From: G963664585 sp963664585
GTDB lineage: Bacteria > Bacillota > Clostridia > Oscillospirales > Ruminococcaceae
Assembly (NCBI GenBank): GCA_963664585.2
Contig: CAXXEO010000006.1
Span: forward strand, 1 to 64,000
Length of the DNA stretch: 64,000 nucleotides
Reading direction: 5' to 3'
The first letter of the stretch is position 1; each line of letters starts with the position of its first letter. The notes under the pieces were generated by a model. The model had not been told where the DNA came from, did not search any database, and saw only the letters and a program-made list of their open reading frames with translations. This document shows positions 33,655-43,100 of this stretch, piece after piece. Made by a program: the position numbers and the translations under genes.

Positions 33655-36140
33655 TTGGACTCGGTCCCCTTTGTCCGCTTGGAAGCAGGCTTTTTGGCCT
33701 TGTCTCCGGCAACGGAATCCACAGCGTTTGTTTTTGTGGATTTGGTTGTCTTCTTCGCAGCCGTGTCTGTGGCAGCGGACTTAGCAGACTTCGATGTCTT
33801 CTTTACATCCGTGTCTGCGGCAGCAGACTTAGCAGATTTCGTTGTCTTCTTCGCTGTAGTGTCTGCGGCAACGGACTTAGCAGACTTCGATGTCTTTTTC
33901 GCAGCAGTGTCTGTAGCAGCAGACTTAGCAGATTTCGTTGTCTTCTTCGCAGCCGTGTCTGCGGCAGCAGACTTAGCAGATTTCGTTGACTTCTTCGCAG
34001 CAGAGCCCGCGTCATTTGTTTTTGTAGACTTTTTTGGTTCCTTGGATGGAAATTCATCGGTCCACTCACTTGTTTTTATATATCCGCAGTCTTCTTTTTT
34101 ACAATGAACACTTCCCCCACGGCCCATCTTTTTATATAGGGTGGCACCGCACTGGGGACAAAGATCAGTAAGGGGCTTATCCCAAGTCATAAAGGTACAG
34201 GTTGGATTATGCTCGCAGCCAAAATAGCCCTTCCCATTCTTTGACTTCTTAGCCAACACCTTGCCGCCGCACAGGGGGCAAAGACCGCCGGTCTGCTGGG
34301 TAATTTTTTTGGTATTCTTACACTCGGGGAAGCCAGGGCAGGCCAAAAACTTACCAAATCTTCCCGTCTTGATCACCATTTTGCGACCACACAATTCACA
34401 GACGACATCGGTCTCTTCGTCGGGAATCTTGACCCTTGTGCCTTTCATATTTTCTTCGGCAGTCACAAGGGATTTTTCAAAGCCTTCATAAAAGTTCTGC
34501 AAAGTGTTGACCCAATCGGTCTTACCCTCTTCAACTTCATCCAGACCGCGCTCCATTCGGGCGGTAAATTCAACATCCACAATGTCTGCAAATTGTTCTT
34601 CCATCAGCTTGGTGATGACCTCGCCCAGTATCGTAGGTTTAAGTGCCTTTCCTTCGCGCTCCATATAGCCGCGCTGCAACACTGTAGTAATAATGGGCGC
34701 ATAGGTGCTGGGTCGGCCTATGCCGTTTTCTTCAAGGGCCTTGATAATCGAGGCCTCGGTATATCGCGGCGGGGGCTGCGTAAAATGCTGATTGGCCAAA
34801 AGGGAGCCCAGACCCAGAAGATCACCCTTTTCAAGGGGAGGCAGGGCGTTTGCATCCTCTTCCTCGTTGTCCTTGCTCTCTTCGTAAAGAACAGTATAGC
34901 CGTCAAAACGCACTGAATAGCCGGAAGCCTTAAATAGATATTCCCCGGCTGTGATATCGGCGGATACGGTATCCAAAAGGGCGCTTGCCATCTGACTGGC
35001 GATAAAGCGCTCCCAGATCAGCTTGTAGATTTTGTATTGTTCGATGGTCAGGCTCGCCCGGGCATGCTCGGGCGTAAGAGATGGCATTGAGGGACGTATA
35101 GCCTCATGGGCATCCTGCGCCCCTCCGCGCGAGCGGTAGACCCGCCGGCTTTGAGGAAGGTATTCCTTGGAATAACGGGATTCGATAAAAGCGGCGGCCT
35201 CATCGGCGGCCTCATTGGAGATGCGCAGCGAATCCGTTCTCATATAGGTAATCAGTCCGACCGCGCCAGTACCCGCCAGCTCAATTCCTTCATACAGCTC
35301 TTGGGCGACTTTCATTGTGCGTCTGGCTTGAAAGCCCAGTCGTCGTGATGCGTCCTGTTGAAGGGTTGAGGTGATAAAAGGGGGCAGGGGGGACTTTTTA
35401 CGTACATTCTTTTTCACTTCAGTAACTGTAAAGGGTTTTCCCTTTATATCTGCAACAAGAGCCTCAGATTCAGCAGCCTCTTTTGGCTCGAGTTTTTTTC
35501 CATTTTTACTGTGCAGATGGGCGTCAAAAGGACGTGTATCCCCCTCTGCCAGAAGCTTTGCATCAATGGTCCAATATTCTTCAGTAATAAAGGCGCGAAT
35601 TTCCTCTTCTCTGTCTACGATCAGACGTAAGGCCACCGACTGGACGCGTCCGGCCGAAAGGCCCTTGCGCACCTTGCGCCAGAGGAAGGGACTGAGCTTA
35701 TAGCCTACAATGCGATCCAGTATACGGCGTGCCTGTTGGGCATTGACTAAATCAATGTCCACTTGGCGGGGATTGGCCATACCGTTTGTGATCCCACTTT
35801 TGGTAATCTCATTAAAAGTGACCCTATTGGCGTCACTGAGGTCGAGGCCCAAAAGATGAGCCAGATGCCAGGATATTGCTTCGCCCTCTCGGTCGGGGTC
35901 GGTGGCAAGATATATTTTGTCCTTCTTTTTTGCCGCCTTTCTGAGCGACTCAACAAGGCTTTCTTTACCCTTAATTTCTTCATAGACGGGGGCAAAACGG
36001 TTTTCAACGTCCACACCCAGCTTGCTTTTCGGCAAGTCTCTAATATGTCCCATAGAAGCGACAACTTCAAAGTTGTCACCCAGATATTTTTGAATTGTTT
36101 TCGCTTTGGCCGGCGACTCAACAATCACAAGATTTGACAT
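33651..36140 (-). CDS. topA: DNA topoisomerase I
   Basis: A type IA topoisomerase that relaxes negative supercoils. LVIVESPAKAKTIQKYLG opens the TOPRIM domain, ATDPDREGEAISWHL carries the acidic metal ligands, and GLITYMRTDSLRIS has the active-site Tyr. Several zinc-ribbon repeats follow (CELCGRKMV, CPLCGGKVL, CPQCGATLY). The last about 110 residues are a Lys/Ala/Ser/Thr tail with 16-residue repeats. ATG at 36140 follows GGAGG, giving 829 aa. dprA lies just upstream. Confidence 0.98.
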   Translation of the reverse strand: MSNLVIVESPAKAKTIQKYLGDNFEVVASMGHIRDLPKSKLGVDVENRFAPVYEEIKGKESLVESLRKAAKKKDKIYLATDPDREGEAISWHLAHLLGLDLSDANRVTFNEITKSGITNGMANPRQVDIDLVNAQQARRILDRIVGYKLSPFLWRKVRKGLSAGRVQSVALRLIVDREEEIRAFITEEYWTIDAKLLAEGDTRPFDAHLHSKNGKKLEPKEAAESEALVADIKGKPFTVTEVKKNVRKKSPLPPFITSTLQQDASRRLGFQARRTMKVAQELYEGIELAGTGAVGLITYMRTDSLRISNEAADEAAAFIESRYSKEYLPQSRRVYRSRGGAQDAHEAIRPSMPSLTPEHARASLTIEQYKIYKLIWERFIASQMASALLDTVSADITAGEYLFKASGYSVRFDGYTVLYEESKDNEEEDANALPPLEKGDLLGLGSLLANQHFTQPPPRYTEASIIKALEENGIGRPSTYAPIITTVLQRGYMEREGKALKPTILGEVITKLMEEQFADIVDVEFTARMERGLDEVEEGKTDWVNTLQNFYEGFEKSLVTAEENMKGTRVKIPDEETDVVCELCGRKMVIKTGRFGKFLACPGFPECKNTKKITQQTGGLCPLCGGKVLAKKSKNGKGYFGCEHNPTCTFMTWDKPLTDLCPQCGATLYKKMGRGGSVHCKKEDCGYIKTSEWTDEFPSKEPKKSTKTNDAGSAAKKSTKSAKSAAADTAAKKTTKSAKSAATDTAAKKTSKSAKSVAADTTAKKTTKSAKSAAADTDVKKTSKSAKSAATDTAAKKTTKSTKTNAVDSVAGDKAKKPASKRTKGTESK
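33740..34015 (-). repeat. 48-bp coding repeats in the topA C-terminal tail
   Basis: About five and a half copies of a 48-bp unit encode AADTAAKKTTKSAKSA-like 16-residue repeats. The frame is kept throughout. It resembles the lysine-rich tails of actinobacterial and some firmicute TopA proteins. Confidence 0.85.
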
Positions 36141-36155
36141 TCTAAACCTCCGCAT

Positions 36156-37331
36156 TCAGTCTGACTTTTTGTCCGGTCTGACTCTGTATCTTCTGCCCGG
36201 CAACGGCTCGGCAAGCCCCATAATTTCAAGCTCGGTCAGCGCCGCCAGCACCTGAGATATTTCCTCGTCTGTGCTTTCGGCCACTGCATCCGCCGACTCA
36301 AAGCCAGAAGAAAGGGCCGCATATACGACAGCTTGGATTCTTTCTCTAAATTCAGGCATCTGAATAATATTATATTCTGTCTTTGCAGCCTTGGAAACCA
36401 CTTTAACCGTTTTTGGGTTTTGAACCGCCCTGGATATGGGACTAATAGGATATCCATACACAGGTATGTATTCTTCCAGTATATCCATGGCGCAGCCGAT
36501 AGACTTCACACCGTCCTTGATCAAATCGTTGCAGCCTTCCATCTTGGGATCATAGATCTCACCCGGTACGGCAAATACCTCGCGGCCTTGATCCATCGCG
36601 TGTCTTACTGTGATCAGCGCACCGCTTTTTCGTGGTGCCTGTACGACGGCAACGCCCATGCCTAACCCCGACATAATGCGGTTTCTGATCGGAAAATGAT
36701 GAGCCATAGGCGGGGTACCGATAGGATATTCGCTGATGACTGCACCGTTATTGTTTTCGATCCGCCGGCGCAACTTTTCATTGCTGCGGGGATAGGGGTT
36801 GTCCAGTCCGCATCCAAGCACCGCCACCACCTTACCGCCGCCATCAAGAGCGCCCTGTAAAGAGGCGGCATCGAGTCCCGGTGCCAGCCCGCTGACCACA
36901 ACCGCTCCGGCCGCACCGAGTTCACTCCCCAAATTTTCCGCTGCCCGAAGACCATAGTCGTTCGCGTGTCTGGTGCCGACCATGGTAATCACATATCTGC
37001 CCTTTAAAACGGAAAGGTCGCCAGTGGTATAAAAGACAAGTGGCTTTGAGTGAATCTGAGCAAGCATGCCTGGATAATCGGATGAATCGGGTGTGACGAT
37101 CTTGGCACCGTAAGAAAAAGCATTGTCGCGCTGTTCTATTGCCTTGCAAAGGTCGTGCCTTATGATCGCAGCAATTTCGGACTGCGTAAAAAAGCCGTCT
37201 GCCAATAGCTGCTCGCGGCTTTTCTCAAAGATGGATGCGGGATCGTTATATTGTTCCAGTACACGATGTGCGCGAACTGTTCCGATCCCGAACAGGTTCT
37301 GACACCATATCCAGTATAAACAGTCTGACAT
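36156..37331 (-). CDS. dprA: DNA processing protein DprA
   Basis: It loads RecA on incoming single-stranded DNA in transformation. The N-terminal helical domain contains LYWIWCQNLFGIGTVRA. The Rossmann-like core has VGTRHANDYGLRAAENLG, VVSGLAPGLDAASLQGALDG, VLGCGLDNPYPRSN, ISEYPIGTPPMAHHFPIRNR and EVFAVPGEI. A winged-helix DML1-like domain ends the protein. ATG at 37331 with GGGGA upstream looks better than ATG at 37343. The gene is 15 bp upstream of topA. Confidence 0.95.
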   Translation of the reverse strand: MSDCLYWIWCQNLFGIGTVRAHRVLEQYNDPASIFEKSREQLLADGFFTQSEIAAIIRHDLCKAIEQRDNAFSYGAKIVTPDSSDYPGMLAQIHSKPLVFYTTGDLSVLKGRYVITMVGTRHANDYGLRAAENLGSELGAAGAVVVSGLAPGLDAASLQGALDGGGKVVAVLGCGLDNPYPRSNEKLRRRIENNNGAVISEYPIGTPPMAHHFPIRNRIMSGLGMGVAVVQAPRKSGALITVRHAMDQGREVFAVPGEIYDPKMEGCNDLIKDGVKSIGCAMDILEEYIPVYGYPISPISRAVQNPKTVKVVSKAAKTEYNIIQMPEFRERIQAVVYAALSSGFESADAVAESTDEEISQVLAALTELEIMGLAEPLPGRRYRVRPDKKSD

Positions 37332-37565
37332 GTCAATCCCCATTCCGCCGCTTCGTGCCGGCAGAAAAATTCTATCAAAGAATGCACCTTATCACACGAA
37401 GGCCGGAAATGATAAGGGCTTTATTGTCCGTCCCTTCAGGTTTAATGCAGCGGGAAGACAAAAAACTTCTGTCAAGGGTTATATCGACACATGTTTATTT
37501 TCGCTGAGTGCATGTAACATATTTTCGGTGGCAATCTTCCGGTTTCCGTTGCCCTCACCAAAGTA

Positions 37566-38357
37566 TTACTCTTTCATTGCCCTGCTTCTCATTTCCCAGG
37601 AAATAATACCGGCTGCTACGGCGGCATTCAACGAGTCACATCCGACGCTGATCGGAATGATCAGGCTTCTGTCGCACAGCTTGATAATTTCCGGGGAAAT
37701 GCCGCCCCCTTCGTTTCCGATGATCACAGCCGCACCCTTCAAATCAATCTGGTCGATGGCGATGCTCTCTGACGAGAGCGCGGCAGCATATACCGGCACC
37801 CCGATTTCACGCAAATGGCGGATGGTGCTTTCCAAAGATACCGTCACAAGGGCTGATGCCCTGAATACGCCGCCCATCGAGGCACGGATGACCTTGGGGC
37901 TAAAAAGGTCAGGGCAATCTTCAGAAAGGATGACCCCTCTGAGCGAAAAGGCATTCACGCTTCGGAGTATCGCGCCTACATTGCCAGGGTCCTGCAAAGA
38001 GGAAAGCAGTAGATACCCACCCTCTTTTTTGAGAATTAATTCTTGATGGGGCAAATAGCACTGACAGAAAACACCCTGAGGAGAATCTGTTTCAGATATT
38101 TTTTGACAGAGGGCCTCAGTGATCATATAGCACTGTTCAGCCGCATTCAGAAGAGTCTCAAATTTTTCGATCTTCTTCTCAGATGCCCGCTCAGTAAAAA
38201 AAAGTCTTTCGATCCGGATGCCGGCATCCAATGCGTCAGACGCCAACTTTAGCCCCTCAAAGGCAAAGCGCCCGCTTTCGCCCCGTGTACGCTTTGAGGC
38301 CATCAGATGTATTATATCCTTAATTTTCTGATTTTCTCTGGAAGTGATCAATTCCAT
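37566..38357 (-). CDS. SpoU/TrmH-family RNA 2'-O-methyltransferase
   Basis: A SPOUT methyltransferase that binds SAM in a trefoil knot. The N-terminal substrate-binding domain (about residues 1-95) is followed by SLQDPGNVGAILRSVNAF (motif 1), IIGNEGGGISPEI (motif 2) and IPISVGCDSLNAAVAAGI (motif 3). Such RlmB/TrmH-like proteins methylate 23S rRNA or tRNA ribose; the exact site is not determinable. The start is ATG at 38357 rather than the TTG of the longer frame. It appears to stand alone between rplT and dprA. Confidence 0.93.
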   Translation of the reverse strand: MELITSRENQKIKDIIHLMASKRTRGESGRFAFEGLKLASDALDAGIRIERLFFTERASEKKIEKFETLLNAAEQCYMITEALCQKISETDSPQGVFCQCYLPHQELILKKEGGYLLLSSLQDPGNVGAILRSVNAFSLRGVILSEDCPDLFSPKVIRASMGGVFRASALVTVSLESTIRHLREIGVPVYAAALSSESIAIDQIDLKGAAVIIGNEGGGISPEIIKLCDRSLIIPISVGCDSLNAAVAAGIISWEMRSRAMKE

Positions 38358-38395
38358 CCTCAACCGTCCCCCGATGAACTTCCTCTGTATTCAAA

Positions 38396-38425
38396 GACGT
38401 CCGGACCAAACTGGGCCCGGACGTC
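38396..38425 (-). terminator. Terminator of infC-rpmI-rplT
   Basis: A perfect 9-bp stem GACGTCCGG / CCGGACGTC just after the rplT stop, followed on the minus strand by TTTGAAT. Confidence 0.7.
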
Positions 38426-38433
38426 ATTCCGAC

Positions 38434-38787
38434 TTAAAGAGCCGCCTTCGCCTTCTCCACAATTGCCGCAAAGGCAGAGGAGTCACTGATAGCTATCTCG
38501 GACAGCATCTTTCTATTGAGGTTAATGCCCGCCTTGTTGAGACCGTTCATAAAGGTCGAGTAGTTGGTACCATTGGCGTGGCATCCCGCCGAAATTCTGG
38601 TAATCCAAAGACGCCTGAAGTTTCTCTTTTTCTGCTTTCTTCCGGCATATGCATAATTGCCTGATTTCATCACGGCCTGTTTGGCCATTTTAAAATGTCT
38701 GCTCTTGTCCCCAAAGTAGCCTTTAGCGAGCTTTAATATCTTTTTTCTGCGCTTCCTAGTGGACATAGCGCCCTTTATACGAGCCAT
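38434..38787 (-). CDS. rplT: 50S ribosomal protein L20
   Basis: A basic 117-aa protein. ARIKGAMSTRKRRKKILKLA and FRRLWITRISAGCHANGTNY are the L20 signatures; the C-terminal half binds 23S rRNA. In Firmicutes L20 also represses its own operon by binding the infC leader. It is the last gene of infC-rpmI-rplT. Confidence 0.99.
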   Translation of the reverse strand: MARIKGAMSTRKRRKKILKLAKGYFGDKSRHFKMAKQAVMKSGNYAYAGRKQKKRNFRRLWITRISAGCHANGTNYSTFMNGLNKAGINLNRKMLSEIAISDSSAFAAIVEKAKAAL

Positions 38788-38909
38788 ATTTATTCTCCTT
38801 TGTTATCGGTTAGTTCTTACTCTGCCACTTGTCAACAGGGTGGGCGAGTCCAAAAACTCCGCAGCTTTGACGGGTGATTTGTGATCGTCACCGGGTTGAC
38901 ATCCGTTAT

Positions 38910-39107
38910 TTAGTTATTTGGCATCATCAGTTTGATTGCTTTGACATTCGTGGCATCAGCATAGGCGGCCTGACGCAGGCCTCTCTTGCGCTTGGTAGTC
39001 TTCTTGGTCAGAATATGGCGCTTGTTGGCATGGGATCTTTTTATCTTCCCCGTCTTCGTCATCAGAAAGCGTTTTTTCGCCCCACTGTGTGTTTTGATCT
39101 TAGGCAT
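38910..39107 (-). CDS. rpmI: 50S ribosomal protein L35
   Basis: A 65-aa very basic protein. PKIKTHSGAKKRFLMTKTGK and HILTKKTTKRKRGLR are characteristic of L35. It lies between infC and rplT in the canonical order, with a 122-bp gap before rplT in which no gene is seen. Confidence 0.98.
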   Translation of the reverse strand: MPKIKTHSGAKKRFLMTKTGKIKRSHANKRHILTKKTTKRKRGLRQAAYADATNVKAIKLMMPNN

Positions 39108-39125
39108 GATTTGTTTCCTCCTTAT

Positions 39126-39644
39126 TTACTTCAAAGGCTTGGCCGCGATAAACATCAGCATGCTGCGGCCTTCAAGCTTAGGGTCTTTCTCAATATTTCC
39201 ATGCTCTGATATCTGCTCAGCGAACCGCCGCATCACGCCAAGGCCCAGATCGGTATGCGCCATTTCACGTCCACGAAAGCGTATAGACGCCTTGACCTTA
39301 TTTCCCTCGCCCAAAAAGCGGATCGCTTGGTTGAGCTTGGTATTAAAGTCATTCGTATCGATATTCAGAGACAGTCTTATCTCTTTAATCTCAACAACTT
39401 TTTGATTCTTTCTAGCTTCCTTTTCACGTTTGGCCTGCTCAAACCTAAATTTGCCGAAATCCATAATACGGCACACCGGTGGAGTCGCCTGTGGAGCAAT
39501 TTTTACCAGATCCAAGTTTTTCTGGGCCGCAATGGCAAGGGCATCCCTTGAGGACATAATCCCCAACTGGCTGCCATCCGCATCAATGACACGAACCTCT
39601 TTGTCCCTGATATCCTCGTTGATGTGCTGCTCGTTTTTTGTAAT
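39126..39644 (-). CDS. infC: Translation initiation factor IF-3 (probable AUU start)
   Basis: IF-3 checks start-codon pairing on the 30S subunit. NEQHINEDIRDKEVRVIDAD opens the N domain. The C domain has RFRGREMAHTDLG and ends with MLMFIAAKPLK. The frame extends to an upstream ATG at 39716, but those 24 residues overlap the attenuator and are not IF-3-like. The only codon placed after the GGAGGTG ribosome-binding site is ATT at 39644 (9-bp spacing), giving 172 aa. An AUU start is known for infC and allows self-regulation. Confidence 0.95.
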   Translation of the reverse strand: MTKNEQHINEDIRDKEVRVIDADGSQLGIMSSRDALAIAAQKNLDLVKIAPQATPPVCRIMDFGKFRFEQAKREKEARKNQKVVEIKEIRLSLNIDTNDFNTKLNQAIRFLGEGNKVKASIRFRGREMAHTDLGLGVMRRFAEQISEHGNIEKDPKLEGRSMLMFIAAKPLK

Positions 39645-39658
39645 AGTAAAGCACCTCC

Positions 39659-39808
39659 ATACCCTTTCAAAAAAGTTTAAGCGCAGACAGCTAACCGTCC
39701 GCGCTCTAAATAACACCGAAATAAACCGGCAACGCCGGCTTCACAGTATTAACCATGTGTCACAGTTGTGCACAGGTGAGAACGGAATGACTGTTCTACT
39801 TTCTTTTC
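39659..39808 (-). promoter_or_regulatory. infC leader with attenuator (L20-leader-like)
   Basis: Minus-strand RNA between the promoter and infC holds CCGGC/GCCGG and then a terminator-like hairpin GCGCGGAC / GTCTGCGC followed by TTAAACTTTTTT (about 39707-39670), just before the ribosome-binding site. In Bacillus, L20 promotes termination at such a leader. Identity with that class is inferred from position and layout, not from alignment. Confidence 0.6.
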
Positions 39809-39814
39809 CTATCA

Positions 39815-39843
39815 AGAATATCAAAAGCTGGCCCAACTGTCAA
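39815..39843 (-). promoter_or_regulatory. Promoter of infC-rpmI-rplT
   Basis: On the minus strand a perfect TTGACA (39843-39838), a 17-bp spacer and TATTCT (39820-39815). Confidence 0.65.
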
Positions 39844-39881
39844 GTAGCTATATGATTTCAAATACAAATTGTACGAATATA

Positions 39882-39986
39882 TATGGCAATTAACTTAAAA
39901 ACTGGCTATATATAAAACGTCATTTTCTTCCCCCGCCTTCGGCGGGGGAAGAAATCACAAGCTTGTTTTCGAGTTAATTGGCTATA
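39882..39986 (+). repeat. R1 palindromic repeat, copy E
   Basis: A forward unit whose right end reads AAGTTAATTGGCTATA, almost the exact inverse of the consensus left end. It lies between the infC promoter and the end of addA. Two further C-rich/G-rich hairpins (about 39988-40018 and 40038-40072, the latter with CTGTATT/AATACAG arms) follow it. Confidence 0.88.
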
Positions 39987-40104
39987 ACTTTCCCGTTTCT
40001 GGCGGGCGAAAAAAGGCAACTGACTTCATATCTGTATTCCCCTGCCTCGGTGGGGAAATACAGATATGGTTTACTACTGATGCCTCTGCCGGGTGGAAAT
40101 CAGA

Positions 40105-43100
40105 TTAGACAGGTTTTAGGTCGACCTTAATTTCAGACCCCAGATAAAATGAGTAGAGAAAGCATTCTTTGACTGACAGGCCAAGGCTTTGTTCCAGTAT
40201 CTCTTTATAAAGCAGCAGTTGCATCCCATAACGCTCACGAAGCTCGTCTGGTTCTTTCACCCGATCCGTCTTATAGTCAACAATTACGGCCCCGCCATCC
40301 GCCTCGACAAAGAAGCAGTCTGCGATTCCCTGCACGACCGTTCCCTCACCCAAAAGGCCCGAAAGCCCAAACCTTTCAATCAGCTCTCTGTCCGGCTGGA
40401 AGATAAATTTATGCTCTCGGATAATGCGTTTCGCGGCAAACATCCTCTCAGCAAGCGGCGACGAGAAAAAGCCCGCTATGACATCCAGTGCAACCGCGTC
40501 CCCCTCACTGGCGGTGAGGTATCCACGCTCAACAAGCCTTTTCAGTTCTTCTTTTGGATTGGCGGAAGCCAGCTGATAATCACACATCTGCATAAAGTGG
40601 TGGACGGCATTTCCCTTGGCAGCCGGAGAAATTCCCCGCTTCTCCAAAAAGGCCGGTCGGCTTTTAAAGCTTTCTTTTTCCTTTTGCTTTCCCTTTGTAA
40701 GCTCAGATACCGAGAGTTTTGCAGCGGTATGTGTGTCCGTATCAAACGGATACTCAAATTTATAACGGCGACAGAGCTCATCGATATCCTCACGGTTCGG
40801 AAGTGCTGTTTTGGTGTTTACATCAATCGATTCGCTTTTCTCCACGTCCCCTGGGAGGGCAAAGCAAAGGCGAAAGCCGGGGACTGCACTGCTCTCTCCA
40901 TCCATGAGCTTCTGGCCCAGATGTGGATGATGAAGAAGGGCCATTAATATCCAATCGGATACCGATCTGCATTCTCCGACAATATAAGGCGGCAGGCGGT
41001 TTTGGTCGTCCAGCGGTGTGTAAAGTGCCCTTACCTTTTTCATTGGGTTTTTAATGGCGGCGCTTACGATCAGCTTTTCTTTCGCCCTTGTCAGTGCCAC
41101 ATAGAGAATCCGCAACTCCTCGGACAGGCTATAACGCTCCATTTCAAGCCTTAGTGCTGCCAGCGGAAGGGTGACGAACTGACGTCTTTCGCCGGATATC
41201 CTGCGCATGCAGGCAAAACCGAGCTGTGGGTGGGTGATCGTTGGGCGGGAGAGGTCCTCCCTGTTAAAAGAGTGATCGGCGTTTGCCAGAATCACAACGG
41301 GGAATTCAAGTCCCTTTGCGTTGTGTACGCTCATGATGACCACACCCTCTTCCCCATGGGACACGGGGGCGGCGGAAAGATCATCGCCACGCTCGGTTAT
41401 CCTCCCGATGGCCCTAAGAAAGGTCGTCAGTCCCTTATAGCCCATACGGTCATAAGTGGCAGCGTATTCGATTAAAAGGCGAAGATTGGCCCGTCTGCCC
41501 TCACCCTGTGGCATCGAGCCAACCATCAGATCAAAACCCGTATCCCGATAGAGACGGGTAATTAGCATATCGACCGACATCAGGGCAGCGTGTCGACGGT
41601 ATTCGGACAAAAAACGCAAAAAGCGTTCACTTTTTTCACTTCCTGCCCCAGCTGAGGCCGCAAGAGCCGTATAGAAGCTATCCCCTTTTGCACACAGTCT
41701 GATTGTGGCAATCTCATCGGAGGTAAAGCCAAAAATCGGCGACATCATCGCACCGATTAGCTGGATATCCAGAAGCGGGTTATCGATAGCCGCCAGGACA
41801 TTCAGCACAGAGGATATTTCACGGGATTCAAGATACCCACCCGCCAATTTTGCGGTCGGGTTAAGCCCCGCATCGGAAAAGGCTTGATAGTAAAAACTTG
41901 CGCGCCCCGCGTAGGAGCGCAGCAGAAGGCAGACATCCCCAGCACGCACCGGGCGTTGCCCGTCACCGTCCTGCACCCTATACCCCGTGGCTATCAGCTC
42001 TTTGACACGCCTGGCCAGATATTCGGCCTCCAGCTGGGCCGCGCTTTGCTCTTTATCTTTTTCAGAAATGTCAAGGAGGTGAAGCTCCCATCCAGCCTCG
42101 CTGCTTTGGCAAAAGGTGGCGGCGGAGGTCAGATACTCATCGGGGGTATAGTCTATCTCGCCCATCTTCCGGCTCATCAAGAGCGCAAAGAGACGGTTTA
42201 GCTCTTGGGTCACCTCGTGACGGCTTCGAAAGTTGTGACCCAGGGTAATACAGGCGGGATGGCTGCATCCGTCATAAGGGGCAAAGCGATCTTTTTTCTC
42301 AATAAACAGTTCAGGCATCGCTTGGCGGAAACGATAGATGCTTTGCTTGACATCGCCAACCATAAAGAGTTTTTTTCCCCCGTCCGATATGGCGGAAAAA
42401 ATCAGATCTTGTGCTCCATTTGTATCCTGATACTCGTCCACCATGATCTGATCATAGCGGCACGAAAGCTCCCCGGCCAGCGAAGTAAAGGTACAACCAT
42501 CCTCACCGTCCACAAGAAGCGTGATGGCAAGCTGTTCAAGGTCAGAAAAATCCACGACTCCCTCTTCCTTTTTCATCTCAGAAAAAAGGTGGTCATAGCG
42601 CTTGGTCGCCCTAAAAAGCTCGGACAGCTTAGGCAAAAGGTCCTCGACGTCTTCTTCAAAATCTTGTTCAGTGGCTGTAAATGCCCTGTTTTGGAGATCA
42701 TCCAGTGTATCCTTCACTCGAGTGCGAAGCGATTTGATGAGCTCGCGCTCATCAACATTTTCCTCTCCCCGGATGGCTGAAAGCCTCGCGAGCTTAAGAC
42801 CCCCAACAAAGGCACAAAGCTCGTCCCACAAAGCGCTGTCCGCCCGCTCTTTAAGAGCCAAAAGCAGACTTTTATCCTCATGTAGGGCGGGAAGATAGGA
42901 TTTTTTCGTATTTTCACAGTTCTCGGCAAGGCCGATCGCCATGTTGATCATGGAAAGGCATGCGTCTGTGGCCTCGACGGCATAAGAGCGCACAATTCGA
43001 CCCCAAACGCTGTCACCAGCCCTCTCAAAACTTTGATAAAGGGCAAGCTTCTCGTCCAACCAGCGGTTATAAAAGGGGTGTGAACGGATAAAGTTGTAGA

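Noticed and set aside
33535..34107. 190-codon plus-strand frame with periodic repeats
   Set aside because: It is the complement of the repetitive lysine-rich topA tail; the periodicity is inherited from the 48-bp coding repeats.
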